Below are positions 8,108-16,978 of a stretch of DNA of 64,000 bases, in pieces; the stretch's first letter is position 1, and each line of letters starts with the position of its first letter. The stretch comes from Sulfopaludibacter sp035606355. Its GTDB lineage: Bacteria > Acidobacteriota > Terriglobia > Bryobacterales > Bryobacteraceae. Where the stretch lies: contig DATNFO010000030.1 of assembly GCA_035606355.1 (NCBI GenBank), positions 1 through 64,000 of the forward strand, given 5' to 3'. The notes under the pieces are model-generated. The model saw only the letters and a program-made list of their open reading frames with translations. It searched no databases and was not told where the DNA came from. A program made the translations under genes and the position numbers.

Positions 8108-9057
8108 CCGCCGCGCCCGTCGTTTCCACGTATTCGATGTGGAGCCTGTTCCGGAACTGCCGCAAGGCGGTTGACTGGCGTTACCAGCAGCAACTCGTGC
8201 CCCTGCAGTGTGACCGGAACCTGCACTTCGGATCGCTCATCCACGAGTGCCTTCAGGCGTGGCACCAGCGGCGCGACCTGGATGAAGTGCTCGTCCTCAT
8301 CGACAAGCTCTGTCCGAACCACCTCCAGGATGACAACCAGCGCCGGGATTGGCACCTCGCCATCGCGATGATGAAGGCCTACGCCGTGCAGTACTCCACC
8401 GAGGGCTTCGAAGTCATCGCACTCGAAAAGAACTTCGAGGGCCCTATCGTTAACCCCGCCACTGGGGCGGCGTCGCGCAGTTTTGTGCTCGCCGGCAAGG
8501 TGGACGGCATCGTCCGCATCCGCGGCGAGCACTTCATCCTCGAACATAAGACGGCGGCGCAGATCGATTCGGATTCCGAAGCCGTGGTCAAACTTCTTGA
8601 ACGCAAGTGCCCTCAGCTCCGCGGAAATTACGACAAATGGCAGCTGTTTCGCGAGGCATCCGTGCTCGATGCTGGACAGATCCTGGATGTTGCATGGCAG
8701 GTGCCGCGCGCGCACTGCGGGTCCAGACCCGAAGGCTTAGTTCGTGGTGAGATACAGTTCCGGTGTCCTCTGGGCAAATGTACAGCGGATAGACCGCGTG
8801 CAAGAACCATCAATTTCACCACTGAGCTACTGGCCCGAGTGAAGTCCCACGCCGGAGATATTCACCAAACAGTTCAAGCGGCACTCGAGCAGTATGGCAG
8901 AGTGTACTCGCGTGAGAACTCTCTGAAACCTAGACAACAGTTCCCGATCGTCGTACGGCTGAAGCCATATCAGCACTTGCTGTATAGCGGCTGGACACCG
9001 AAGGAACTCTCCGACCACGTTGAGTTCGCGTTATTGCGCCTCATCGATGGAACATAA
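8104..9057 (+). CDS. PD-(D/E)XK nuclease (RecB/Cas4-like), possibly rearranged C terminus
   Basis: 317 aa. The N-terminal half matches PDDEXK_1/RecB-type nucleases of phages: a YSMWSLFRNCRKAV start helix, HFGSLIHECLQAWH, then the catalytic strand pair D134 (GKVDGIV) and E147-x-K149 (ILEHKTA). The usual continuation after EHKT (a helix ending in Q-x3-Y) is not seen. From about residue 158 the sequence is unfamiliar, though it stays open to the stop. It may therefore be a fusion created by deletion rather than a working nuclease. It overlaps the sigma-factor gene by ATGA. Expected role: DNA end processing in phage recombination. Confidence 0.6.
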   Translation: MTAAPVVSTYSMWSLFRNCRKAVDWRYQQQLVPLQCDRNLHFGSLIHECLQAWHQRRDLDEVLVLIDKLCPNHLQDDNQRRDWHLAIAMMKAYAVQYSTEGFEVIALEKNFEGPIVNPATGAASRSFVLAGKVDGIVRIRGEHFILEHKTAAQIDSDSEAVVKLLERKCPQLRGNYDKWQLFREASVLDAGQILDVAWQVPRAHCGSRPEGLVRGEIQFRCPLGKCTADRPRARTINFTTELLARVKSHAGDIHQTVQAALEQYGRVYSRENSLKPRQQFPIVVRLKPYQHLLYSGWTPKELSDHVEFALLRLIDGT

Positions 9058-9216
9058 GTATCGTCAACTACTTTCCGGCAATACGCAGGGAGTTCTAATT
9101 GCCGCCGATCAGGCCGCGTAGAATCTATGATTTACGAGGTGAAGAGCCAGTTGGAAAACCGTCTTTTTGGGGAGCCACTGCTTTAAAATGAAGAATTTAC
9201 ACTGAGGAAAGCAGAG

Positions 9217-9248
9217 TTGTACGGATGTTCGGCAAAACATCGGTACAA
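9217..9248. promoter_or_regulatory. 13-bp inverted repeat upstream of integrase remnant
   Basis: TTGTACGGATGTT, 6-base spacer CGGCAA, then AACATCGGTACAA. The arms match at 12 of 13 positions. It lies about 35 bp before the integrase start in a gene-free gap (9058-9281). It has no T-run, so an operator is more likely than a terminator. Confidence 0.5.
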
Positions 9249-9281
9249 ACTGAGCCCGATATGGGCGCTACAATCCTGCGT

Positions 9282-10270
9282 ATGAGGATCTCCGAACACC
9301 TCATCCTCTATAAGCGGCACAAGAGGACCTGCCCGATCGAGCGGATGACCTTACCGCCAACGCAAAGAGATATTACATGGAATGCGACTGCATGATCTGG
9401 GTCGTGGGTCGCACGCCAAAGGGGCACACTGTGCCTCGACAGAGCACTGGCGCAAAAGACCTCGCAAGCGCCCAGGCGCAATGCAAGATTTTGATCGCTA
9501 AGTGAAAAGCGCTTGCCATGCAGGTTGCGGTCCAGAGCGGCGCTGACCCTGCGTTGGGGCCGACTATCGCCGAATGCTCCGAGCGGTATCTTGAAGCGCG
9601 GAAACATGAGCTCAGGAGAAAGGCGTACGGTCAGCACAAGCTTCTGCTCGAGCGTTTGCAGGAGTTCTGCAAAAGGAACGGCGTCATTTACGCGAAACTG
9701 CTGACGGTCGACTGCTAGAGCGCTTCAAATTTGAGGGATTGCCCAAGGAAATGGCGAATACCAGCAAAGCGACTTCCGTTGCGAAACTGCGCTGCTTTCT
9801 GCGAGTCGCTTTTCGCCGGGGATGGACAACGGAGTATCTCGTCGAAAAGGTCGACCGCGCACCGCGCAGTATATGACCAGAAGTCGCCCTTCAGCGAGGA
9901 CGAAGTTAAACTGATCTTCGCCGAAGCACGACGGCTGAAGGGCGGCACGCATGGCTACGCAAGACATCGGGAGACATTCGTTTTACTGCTGGAGCTAATG
10001 CTTGAAACCGGGATGCGCGTCGGCGATGCGGTCCGGTTTGACGCCGAGGCTCTTAGTAAAGGCGGGAGTTTGTGGATCTACACCTTCCGAATGCGCAAGC
10101 GCGAACGGACTGAGACGCCGAAGTACGTCGACGCGTACATCAGTGACCGCCTCAAAACGGCAATCGAGAAACGGCACCATTTCGTGCGGTGAGAGACGGC
10201 GCCAGCCGTATTTACTTTGAGTCTGATCCAAGCCCGGTACGTGGGGGCCAAAACTTATTCGGCACGCCGA
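9282..10270 (+). pseudogene. Tyrosine recombinase (phage-type integrase), multiply frameshifted
   Basis: Pieces in three frames line up as one integrase. The N-terminal zinc-finger-like piece starts at 9282 (HKRTCPIER, then after a frameshift near 9344 MECDCMIWV and TPKGHTVPRQSTG). The SAM-like arm-binding piece is at 9518-9718 (ISECSERYLEARKHEL-like). The catalytic domain piece is at 9880-10192 with GMRVGDAVRFD, where the Arg of box I lies. The C-terminal box with HxLR and the Tyr nucleophile is missing. At least four indels or stops break it. It marks the right part of the mobile-element remnant starting near 6.8 kb. Confidence 0.7.
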
Positions 10271-10286
10271 CGGTCCGCCCTGCGAT

Positions 10287-10550
10287 GTGCCGGGCCCCGA
10301 GGAGCGCGCGACAGGCATGTCCGATCCCGGCGCGGCTGTGTTTCCCAGTTCATGCGAATCGCAGGTATCCGTGCCAGCTAAGAATGGACACACTGTGCAG
10401 GGAACTCGAAACACAACCATGGCTATCCTCGCCGGGTTTCTGTCTCGGACGAGTGGACGACCGGTGGTCGATCGAACCGGGATTACCGACAGGATCGATT
10501 ATCGCCTGGAAGGACACTTGAGTCGAATGGTCCCGGGGCTGCCGGTGTAG
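10287..10550 (+). pseudogene. Fragment of TIGR03435 'soil-associated' protein
   Basis: The frame contains the C-terminal signature of TIGR03435 proteins of acidobacteria: a Met-rich helix then FLSRTSGRPVVDRTGITDRI-like sequence (MAxLAxFLSxxxxRPVxDxTGL/I is the family pattern). Only about 60 residues survive, with no N-terminal signal peptide. It follows the broken integrase directly and is probably debris swept in by recombination. A second such remnant lies at 47.8-48.2 kb. Confidence 0.6.
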
Positions 10551-10635
10551 AAGAAGAGGAATCCGCTGGCTGTGCTGAAGTAGGTGCGAGCGTCCGCTGC
10601 TTGCCGCACGCGGACGCTCACCGAAGTCTCCCCGA

Positions 10636-13600
10636 TCAAAAAGAATATCGCAAGCCGAGCTGCATGATGCGCGGAGGCTTGTTGTCCGTGATGGTTCCGG
10701 CGTTGGCTTTGTCCAAATTCACGTTCGGCAGGGTGAGGTTCGTGTGATTGGTGAAGTTGAACGTCTCCCAGCGGAACTGCAGGCGGCTGTGCTCTGTAAT
10801 TGCAAAGGTCTTGGAAAGCGAGAGATTGAACGCCACAGTGCCGGGTCCATCGAGGATATTGCGCCCGGAGGTGCCGTAGCGGAAGGCGGTGTCCGGCACG
10901 ATGGGGAATGCGTTGAGGTCAAACCAATCGTTCACACTCGGGTTCGGAATGGTTCCGAAGGCGATGCGATCGGGGCGCGTGGCCTGCGCAAGGTCGGCGG
11001 AAGGCCCGCTGAGCTGCGGCGTGAACGGCTGCCCGCTGTATGCAGTGCCGAGGCCGGCGAGTTGCCAGCCGCGCGTAAGCACGTTGCCGCGAATGGGAAT
11101 CTGCCAGACGAAGTTCATGCTGAAGACGTGGCGGATGTCGAAGTCGCTGCGCCCGTGTTCCAGGTTCAGATGATACGAATCCTGTGCGCCTGAGTAGCCG
11201 CCGTCGCCTGCGTAGTTGAGGCCGCTCTGATCGTCGAGCGACTTGGCGTAGGTATAGTTGGCGCGGAAGGTGAGGCCGTGCTCGAACCGCTTGCGCAGCG
11301 TGACCGTGCCAGCCTCATACGTTGAGCCCGAGCCGAACATGTAGTACGAGATGTTGCCGTATCCGGCGTAGGGGCGGATGGTGTACTGCGGTGTGCGGAT
11401 TTCCTGATTGAGATCGTATTTCCGTCCGAGGTGCGTGCCCTTACTGCCGGAGTACGAAGCTTCCACAGCGACACCGTGGCCGAGGTCGCGCTCAATCGTA
11501 AGATTCCAGCTTTGCAAGTACGGGCTGGGAGCATCCACCTGGAATCCGTTGGCGGTGGTGACGCCGGAGAACTTCGCCAGTGCATCGGGGAACGGATTGG
11601 AGATCAGGAGGTTCGGATTGCTGGTGGAACCGGTGAAGGACTGCGAGATCGCAAACGGGAAGTTGCCGGTCAGATCCGTGCGGATGGCGCTGAGGCGGAA
11701 GCCGGTGTAGAAAATGCCGTAGCCGGCGCGGATCACGGTGCGGTTGTTGCCGAAGGGCCGCCACGCGAAGCCCACGCGCGGCGCAATGTTGTTGTAGTGG
11801 TTATTGACCAGCGACTTCGGCAAGCCGTAGTTGCTCGCCAGGTCCACCAAGCCCGTGAGGCCGGCGCTCGCGACGATGCTCTGCCAGTTCGGCAGGGTCG
11901 AAGTGCCTGCCATCAGCACCTTACCCACGCCGGGCACGTAGTTGGTCTCCTGGCCGTACTTTTCGGTGGGCATCAGGGTTACATCCCAGCGCACGCCGAG
12001 ATTCAGCGTGAGCTTTGGCGTGACTTTGTAGTCGTCCTGCAGATACATTCCCCAGGCAGTCTGGTAGATGTGATTGGTCACCGTGCCGAGTTTGCGCGAA
12101 CTGCTGCTCAGATCGCCGAGCAGGAAGTCCGCGATACCGTCTCCGGTAACTTTGCCGTTGAAAGTCAGAGTGCCGTTGAAGTTCGAATTGGTCGGCTGAT
12201 AATACTGCACGCGCAGCAGGTCGCCGCCGATGCGGATGGAGTGCCGGCCTTTGTTCCAGGCGAGCGAATCGTTCCAGTTGTAGTTATTGACGATGTAGTG
12301 AATGGGATTCGTGGTGCTGTCGCCGATGGTTTCGAAACCCGTGACGCTGATCTTCGGGAACGCCGCGACGTTGAGATCGTTAGTCGTGCCGGGAATGCCG
12401 AATTTCGCGGCCCAGTTTGTGCCGGCGTGCGCGCTCGCTTCGTCGTCCGTGGTGCGGGTGAGGCCCATGCGCGCTTCGTTCACCAGGTTGGGCGTGAAGA
12501 TCTGCGTGTCGGAAATGCCGTAGAGCGCCTGGCCCTGACGCGTGGTCGACGCGAAGTTGCCCGTCGGGCTGCCGGAATACGGATTCGTCGAAAGCTCCCA
12601 ACGCTCCAGGGCGCGGACGGTGAAGGTGTTGCGATCGCTGAAGTGCTGGTCCACTTTCAACAGAAAGCTGTCCCAACTATCGGGGCTGGGTATATTGGAG
12701 ATGAAGTTGTTCGCGCCCACGAGATTCGGGGTGGGATAGAACGCCAGCAACTGCTGCGAAATAGTGCTGATACGGTTCTGCGGAATGATGTTGCCGGGGA
12801 AGCAGGCGGTGGCGTTGGTGGCCGTGCAGGAACCGGAGAGCAGCGGATCCTTGATGAGGATCGGCTTGCCGGTGGCGTCGACCGATTTGGAGAAGTTGCC
12901 CGCGCGCTCTAGGCCGGTCGGGATCACGCCGATGCTGTTAGAGCCCTGTACCTGGCGGAAGCTTTCCCAACTGGCCGTGAAGAACGTCTTGTCATGGCCG
13001 CTGTACAGCTTGGGAATGCTCACCGGACCGCTGAGGTTGGCGCCGAACTGATTGCGGCGCAGTTCGCTCTTGCCCTGGTCAAAGAAATTGCGCGCATCGA
13101 ACACGTCATTGCGCAGAAACTCGAACGCGGAGGCGTGCACCTGGTTGCCGCCGGACTTCAGGACCATGCTGACCACGCCACCCGAGAGCCGCCCGTATTC
13201 GGCGGAGTAGTTGGACGTCTGCACCTTGAATTCCTGTAACGAATCGAGAGGCGGCCGCGCCTGGGCGCCGGCGTCGCGCGGGTTTTCATCGTTGAGTCCG
13301 TCGATGACCACGTTCGTGGAATCGGCGCGGGAACCATTGACGACATACGGCGAGCCTTTACCGCCCTGCTCGGCCGGTTGTACGCCCGCGACCACATAGG
13401 CGAGATCGTTGAAGTCGCGGCCGTTCAGCGGAATCTCTTCGATTTCATGGTGGGCGACGATATCGCCGCGCGTCGATGTTTCGGTGTTTACGAGCGGGAC
13501 GCTCGCGGTGACATCCACCGTTTGGGTGACGGCGCCTACTTGCAGTTCGGCATCGACGCGCGCCGTCTGGTCCACCTGCAGGTTCAGATTTGACTCGCGG

Positions 13601-13863
13601 AGCTGGCGGAAGCCTTCCTTATCCACGGTGACTTCGTAATTGCCCGGCGTGAGACCGCTCACGGTGTACTCGCCATCGATCTGAGTGTGCGCGGTGCGGA
13701 TTTCGTTGGTGTCCACGTTGTGCACTTTCACTGTGGCTCCGGCTACACCGGCGTGAGAGGCATCCACGATTCTTCCCACAACGGTGGCGCTCGGTGTCTG
13801 CGCGACGGCGAACCCCGCCAGGGCGAATACGGCGATAAGAGGCGTAACGAACTTGGTACGCAT
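10636..13863 (-). CDS. TonB-dependent receptor, Oar-like with carboxypeptidase-regulatory domain
   Basis: 1075 aa outer-membrane protein. Signal peptide 1-21 (cleavage after GFAVA). Residues about 25-110 form a carboxypeptidase-regulatory-like/CNA-B beta sandwich (VVGRIVDASHAGVAGATV, then YTVSGLTPGNYEVTV). The plug domain follows (EIPLNGRDFNDLAYV; GSRADSTNVVIDGL). The beta-barrel ends in a terminal strand with C-terminal Phe (MQLGLRYSF). These Oar-type receptors are greatly expanded in Acidobacteria and are thought to import large ligands or oligosaccharides. It is the last gene of a three-gene unit (VOC protein, LxxxQ-repeat protein, receptor) with gaps of 2 and 16 bp. The ligand is not readable from the sequence. 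Confidence 0.93.
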   Translation of the reverse strand: MRTKFVTPLIAVFALAGFAVAQTPSATVVGRIVDASHAGVAGATVKVHNVDTNEIRTAHTQIDGEYTVSGLTPGNYEVTVDKEGFRQLRESNLNLQVDQTARVDAELQVGAVTQTVDVTASVPLVNTETSTRGDIVAHHEIEEIPLNGRDFNDLAYVVAGVQPAEQGGKGSPYVVNGSRADSTNVVIDGLNDENPRDAGAQARPPLDSLQEFKVQTSNYSAEYGRLSGGVVSMVLKSGGNQVHASAFEFLRNDVFDARNFFDQGKSELRRNQFGANLSGPVSIPKLYSGHDKTFFTASWESFRQVQGSNSIGVIPTGLERAGNFSKSVDATGKPILIKDPLLSGSCTATNATACFPGNIIPQNRISTISQQLLAFYPTPNLVGANNFISNIPSPDSWDSFLLKVDQHFSDRNTFTVRALERWELSTNPYSGSPTGNFASTTRQGQALYGISDTQIFTPNLVNEARMGLTRTTDDEASAHAGTNWAAKFGIPGTTNDLNVAAFPKISVTGFETIGDSTTNPIHYIVNNYNWNDSLAWNKGRHSIRIGGDLLRVQYYQPTNSNFNGTLTFNGKVTGDGIADFLLGDLSSSSRKLGTVTNHIYQTAWGMYLQDDYKVTPKLTLNLGVRWDVTLMPTEKYGQETNYVPGVGKVLMAGTSTLPNWQSIVASAGLTGLVDLASNYGLPKSLVNNHYNNIAPRVGFAWRPFGNNRTVIRAGYGIFYTGFRLSAIRTDLTGNFPFAISQSFTGSTSNPNLLISNPFPDALAKFSGVTTANGFQVDAPSPYLQSWNLTIERDLGHGVAVEASYSGSKGTHLGRKYDLNQEIRTPQYTIRPYAGYGNISYYMFGSGSTYEAGTVTLRKRFEHGLTFRANYTYAKSLDDQSGLNYAGDGGYSGAQDSYHLNLEHGRSDFDIRHVFSMNFVWQIPIRGNVLTRGWQLAGLGTAYSGQPFTPQLSGPSADLAQATRPDRIAFGTIPNPSVNDWFDLNAFPIVPDTAFRYGTSGRNILDGPGTVAFNLSLSKTFAITEHSRLQFRWETFNFTNHTNLTLPNVNLDKANAGTITDNKPPRIMQLGLRYSF

Positions 13864-13879
13864 GGGTAGACTCCTTCTG

Positions 13880-14443
13880 CTACTTCGTGTGCGGTAGTTG
13901 CTCTATTTGCGATTCGAGCTTCCTGCGCTGGTCCGGCGCGAGCGGCAGCGATGCATCGGCCAGCGCGGCACGTTTCACTTTGATGAGGATGGTGTTCTTT
14001 TCCTGGGGCGTAAGAGCGGCGTAGGACTCAACTGCGTTCGACAGCTTTTCCTCGCTCTCGAAAGTGACCACGGGATCGACTTTCTTGCCACCGCCCTTCT
14101 TGCCGCCCCTGGAGACGCTCTCCACTTCCGAATCCATGCCCTTCTGCTGGTCCGCTGTGAGGAGCGTGCGCACCTGGCGGCGCGCGGCGAGCTTGATGGT
14201 GATCATGATGGACTGCTGATCCTCTGGCGAGAGGGCGGTGAACTGGAGCAGCGGCTTGGTGACCGATTCTTCTTCGTGCAGGAGCGGCTCGATTTTGAGC
14301 TGCTGCTCGCAGGTGAGGTTCAGGTTGGCGGTTAACCGCTCCAGCAATGCGTGCCGCCCGGGAGGCAAGCCGGCGCACGGCGCGGGAGGCTGCTGGGCGC
14401 AGAGGGGAAGCGCGGCGATAAAAGCGGCAGCGAGCATTCGCAT
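13880..14443 (-). CDS. Secreted helical protein with LxxxQ repeats
   Basis: 187 aa. Signal peptide at about 1-17 (ends in LPLCAQ). Five helix-start motifs of the form L-(T/S/A)-x-(E/D/Q)-(Q/E) recur through the protein (LTCEQQ, LSPEDQQ, LTADQQ, LTPQEK, LAPDQR). This recalls the LTxxQ pattern of CpxP/Spy-like periplasmic proteins. A GGKKGGGKK linker sits in the middle, and a similar linker follows the signal peptide of the DUF1080 protein at 16979-19300. It lies between the VOC gene and the TonB receptor gene in one transcription unit. Role unknown; a periplasmic helper or sensor is possible. Confidence 0.7.
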   Translation of the reverse strand: MRMLAAAFIAALPLCAQQPPAPCAGLPPGRHALLERLTANLNLTCEQQLKIEPLLHEEESVTKPLLQFTALSPEDQQSIMITIKLAARRQVRTLLTADQQKGMDSEVESVSRGGKKGGGKKVDPVVTFESEEKLSNAVESYAALTPQEKNTILIKVKRAALADASLPLAPDQRRKLESQIEQLPHTK

Positions 14444-14445
14444 GG

Positions 14446-15414
14446 TTATTTTCCTTCCGCCGGATGCGGTACGGGCGCCGTGGAATTCGGCGCAGGTTTG
14501 CCATCGATGGTTTTGGCTTCCATCAGCTCAATGCGCGTACCGTCCGGATCGTACAGGTTGATTTGTCTCTTGCGATTCTGGCCGATCTGAATCTCGAGCG
14601 GCTTACCTTCCGGCGCGGTGTACAAACCGGCGGCGGCGCGCTTCTTGAGTTCGGCCAAGACGTTTTCGGTATCGGGCACGGTCAGCGAGGCGTGGTTCTT
14701 GGTGCCGCGCGCACTGGGGGCGGGCAGGCTGTTGTAGAGCATCAGCTCGACGTAATCCTGGCCTTCGGCCGGGCGGATATTCACCCAGCTCAGCATCTTT
14801 GGCGAGCCGCTGCCGCGCCAGAATTCTTTGAACCCGAGGATGCCGCCGTAGAAGGCCATGGACTTATCGAGGTCGCCGCAAAGAACGCCGACGTGCATGA
14901 TGTGGTCGGAGATGCGGGTGGGCGGCATGAACTTGCCTTTGGCCTGGGCGGTCCAGCTATCGGGCATGTACTCCACCATTTCGACGATGTGGCCGTCGGG
15001 GTCCTTCACGTTGAAGTTTTTGTTGCCTGTTTTGCCTTTGCCGACGCTGCCCTTGTCGGACATGACCTCAATGCCCTTGCCCTTCAGGTAGGTGTACATA
15101 CGGTCGGCGCTGTCCGTGTACAAGGAGATGTGGTTGAGCTGGCCTTCGCCACGGTCTGGTTCGTTGAAGATTTCGAAGTACTGGTTGTCGTTGACCTTTA
15201 TGAAAACGATGCGAACGCCATTGCCCTCTTTATTGGGCAAAGTAAACGGCTCGCCGAAGCCGAGGAATTGCTCGTAGAATTGGCGGGTCTGTGCCAGGTC
15301 CTTCACGTAGACCGCCATGTGGGCGACGCCCAAAACCTTCGGGCGAGGAGTGGAATCCTGGGCAAACAGGCACGCGACACCTAAAGCGGCGGCCGATAGC
15401 TTCGTGGCTTTCAT
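14446..15414 (-). CDS. Secreted protein with two VOC (glyoxalase-like) domains
   Basis: 322 aa with a likely signal peptide (1-19, ending in CLFAQD). Two vicinal-oxygen-chelate modules follow: residues about 28-150 (VAHMAVYVKDL; VKDPDGHIVEMVEY) and about 168-300 (IMHVGVLCGDL; LYDPDGTRIELME). The paired His and Glu ends of each beta-alpha-beta3 unit are visible, consistent with a metal-binding bidomain. It is the first gene of the unit leading to the TonB receptor and has GGAG before its ATG. The VOC fold covers dioxygenases, lyases and isomerases, so the reaction cannot be named. Export to the periplasm is unusual for this fold. Confidence 0.85.
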   Translation of the reverse strand: MKATKLSAAALGVACLFAQDSTPRPKVLGVAHMAVYVKDLAQTRQFYEQFLGFGEPFTLPNKEGNGVRIVFIKVNDNQYFEIFNEPDRGEGQLNHISLYTDSADRMYTYLKGKGIEVMSDKGSVGKGKTGNKNFNVKDPDGHIVEMVEYMPDSWTAQAKGKFMPPTRISDHIMHVGVLCGDLDKSMAFYGGILGFKEFWRGSGSPKMLSWVNIRPAEGQDYVELMLYNSLPAPSARGTKNHASLTVPDTENVLAELKKRAAAGLYTAPEGKPLEIQIGQNRKRQINLYDPDGTRIELMEAKTIDGKPAPNSTAPVPHPAEGK

Positions 15415-15458
15415 GTATGCTCCAACTGCGGGACGGACTAACGAGACGTTCGACCGCC

Positions 15459-15487
15459 ATGGTAGTGCCGCGCCCGGCGGGTATCAA
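15459..15487 (-). promoter_or_regulatory. Candidate sigma-70 promoter for VOC/TonB receptor unit
   Basis: Reading the minus strand, TTGATA (15482-15487) and TACCAT (15459-15464) are separated by exactly 17 bp. They lie 45 bp upstream of the VOC gene start at 15414. Confidence 0.4.
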
Positions 15488-15572
15488 GGCAATTCACTGT
15501 CTGGAATGGGGTTAAGAGAACAACTGGCGTGGTTTGAGCGGTTTAACGGCTTCCGCTCTTTACGTTAAAAGG

Positions 15573-16856
15573 CTACTTCGAGGCGGGACGGCAGACCACA
15601 ATTTCGCTGTCGCGCGGCTGGCTGTTACGGCCCTTCGCCTTGACGAGTGCTTCGAAAGCCGGGAAGGCGCCGCCCTTGGCCGCAGGGAGTTTCGCCCGCA
15701 GTTGCGCCATCGTGCGTTCGGTGGAGAGAAAATCGGCCGCGGCGCTGATGGCGCTGCCGCCCGTAGCCGCGACCAGCAGCACATTTCCTGTGCCGCCCAG
15801 ATTCGGCAGCATGGCGATCGAAAAGTAGCCTTCGTGGTTCTCGCCCGCCGGTCCGGCATCAAAGGTGTGGCTGGACTGGAAGGTATCGGCCGGGTAGTAA
15901 ATGGCCTTGTTCTTATCGAACTGCCACCGCACTCCCAGCTTCGATTGGAATGATTGTACCCAGGGGTTCGAGCGGTCATTCCCCAGGAGGATGGCGCTAT
16001 CCGCCTTGAGGTCGCGGAAGGAGTAGTCGCGGGCAAACCTGAGATTCATGCGGCGGCTGCCGGCGAGTTGTTCCATGCGCCACAAAAAACTGGTGTCGGA
16101 GTAGCTGGATTGGCGGCGAAGAATCAGCGACGCCGCTGTTTCCGGCGCCAAACCCGCTGCCGAAGCGACGGCGGGGATATCGCGCAGATAGCTGCGGTCG
16201 TAATATTCGGAAAGAGATAACGGCCGGTTTGTCAGCTCCTGGTACATGCCAACCGCGGCATCGTCAATGACGAGATCGGTGGGGTGGCTGTTGTCAAACA
16301 ATTGAGACCAGAAGAGCCGGACTGTGGGCGAGTCGGGCGTCGCAATCGGCGCGGCCGGATGGCGGAACAGGAGAAAAATGGTGGTAGACGCGAAGAGGCA
16401 CGCCGTGACAATCGCGAGAGTCAGGGCGTGGCGGGTTTGCGGCTTCTCCAGAACCGGAAGCGGTTCGAGGCGGACCGGTTGTTCGGCAGGCGGTTCGGCG
16501 ACAGGCTTCACCCGCTCGCGAAAAACCGGCGCGTAGTTGCCCTTGGGGATTTCAATGACGATGTTTTCCGCAGCGCCTTCGGACGAGAAATACTGATCCA
16601 GCCGTTTCCGCAGCATGGAGGCATGAACGCGCACGATGTTGTCGGCTGCGCTATCGTAATCCAGCGGCCGGCCGAACACTTTGTGCCCAACCTCCTGTTC
16701 GTGGATTTCGGATACCTCGTCGTCGAGGACACGGTCGCTGAGGTAGACCAGCAGGTCCCGCAGCCGGGCGGAGCGGTTGAAATGCGGGCTAAGCGCGATC
16801 CGCTCAACCAACAGACGCCGAGCGTCAGTGATCCTGAGTGCTTGCCCCTGAGACAT
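15573..16856 (-). CDS. Membrane-anchored winged-helix-like regulator
   Basis: 427 aa. The N-terminal about 115 residues are cytoplasmic and DNA-binding-like. They contain HFNRSARLRDLLVYLSDRVL and the NIVRVHASMLRKRLDQYF helix followed by IEIPKGNYAPVF, a pattern shared by many acidobacterial proteins with an N-terminal OmpR/CadC-like winged helix. One membrane segment follows at about 146-166 (ALTLAIVTACLFASTTIFLLF), then a periplasmic domain of about 260 aa without recognisable motif. The CadC/ToxR-like layout suggests a one-component sensor that acts from the membrane. It is flanked by the VOC/TonB unit and the DUF1080-lyase unit, both possible targets. Confidence 0.6.
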   Translation of the reverse strand: MSQGQALRITDARRLLVERIALSPHFNRSARLRDLLVYLSDRVLDDEVSEIHEQEVGHKVFGRPLDYDSAADNIVRVHASMLRKRLDQYFSSEGAAENIVIEIPKGNYAPVFRERVKPVAEPPAEQPVRLEPLPVLEKPQTRHALTLAIVTACLFASTTIFLLFRHPAAPIATPDSPTVRLFWSQLFDNSHPTDLVIDDAAVGMYQELTNRPLSLSEYYDRSYLRDIPAVASAAGLAPETAASLILRRQSSYSDTSFLWRMEQLAGSRRMNLRFARDYSFRDLKADSAILLGNDRSNPWVQSFQSKLGVRWQFDKNKAIYYPADTFQSSHTFDAGPAGENHEGYFSIAMLPNLGGTGNVLLVAATGGSAISAAADFLSTERTMAQLRAKLPAAKGGAFPAFEALVKAKGRNSQPRDSEIVVCRPASK

Positions 16857-16940
16857 AAGCGAAAGAGTTGCCTATGTCGCAATTATAGCGTGGATTTCCG
16901 ATCCGCTCGCCCGTGTTGCGGTTGCCGGAGACCGCGAAGC

Positions 16941-16957
16941 CCCTGTAATTACAAGGG
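16941..16957. promoter_or_regulatory. Palindrome, possible operator
   Basis: CCC-TGTAATTACA-AGGG: a perfect 10-bp palindrome (TGTAATTACA) flanked by CCC and GGG. It lies about 85 bp upstream of the membrane-anchored regulator start and 22 bp beyond the end of the DUF1080-lyase gene. Confidence 0.3.
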
Positions 16958-16978
16958 TTGCGGCAAGTATGCGCCCGG

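Noticed and set aside
11431..12912. 493-codon plus-strand open frame
   Set aside because: It lies wholly opposite the TonB receptor gene, has no domain pattern, and its long openness is a by-product of GC-rich codons on the real strand.
14464..15384. 306-codon plus-strand open frame
   Set aside because: Antisense to the VOC-domain gene; composition rich in Val/Gly/Ala/His as expected of a shadow frame.
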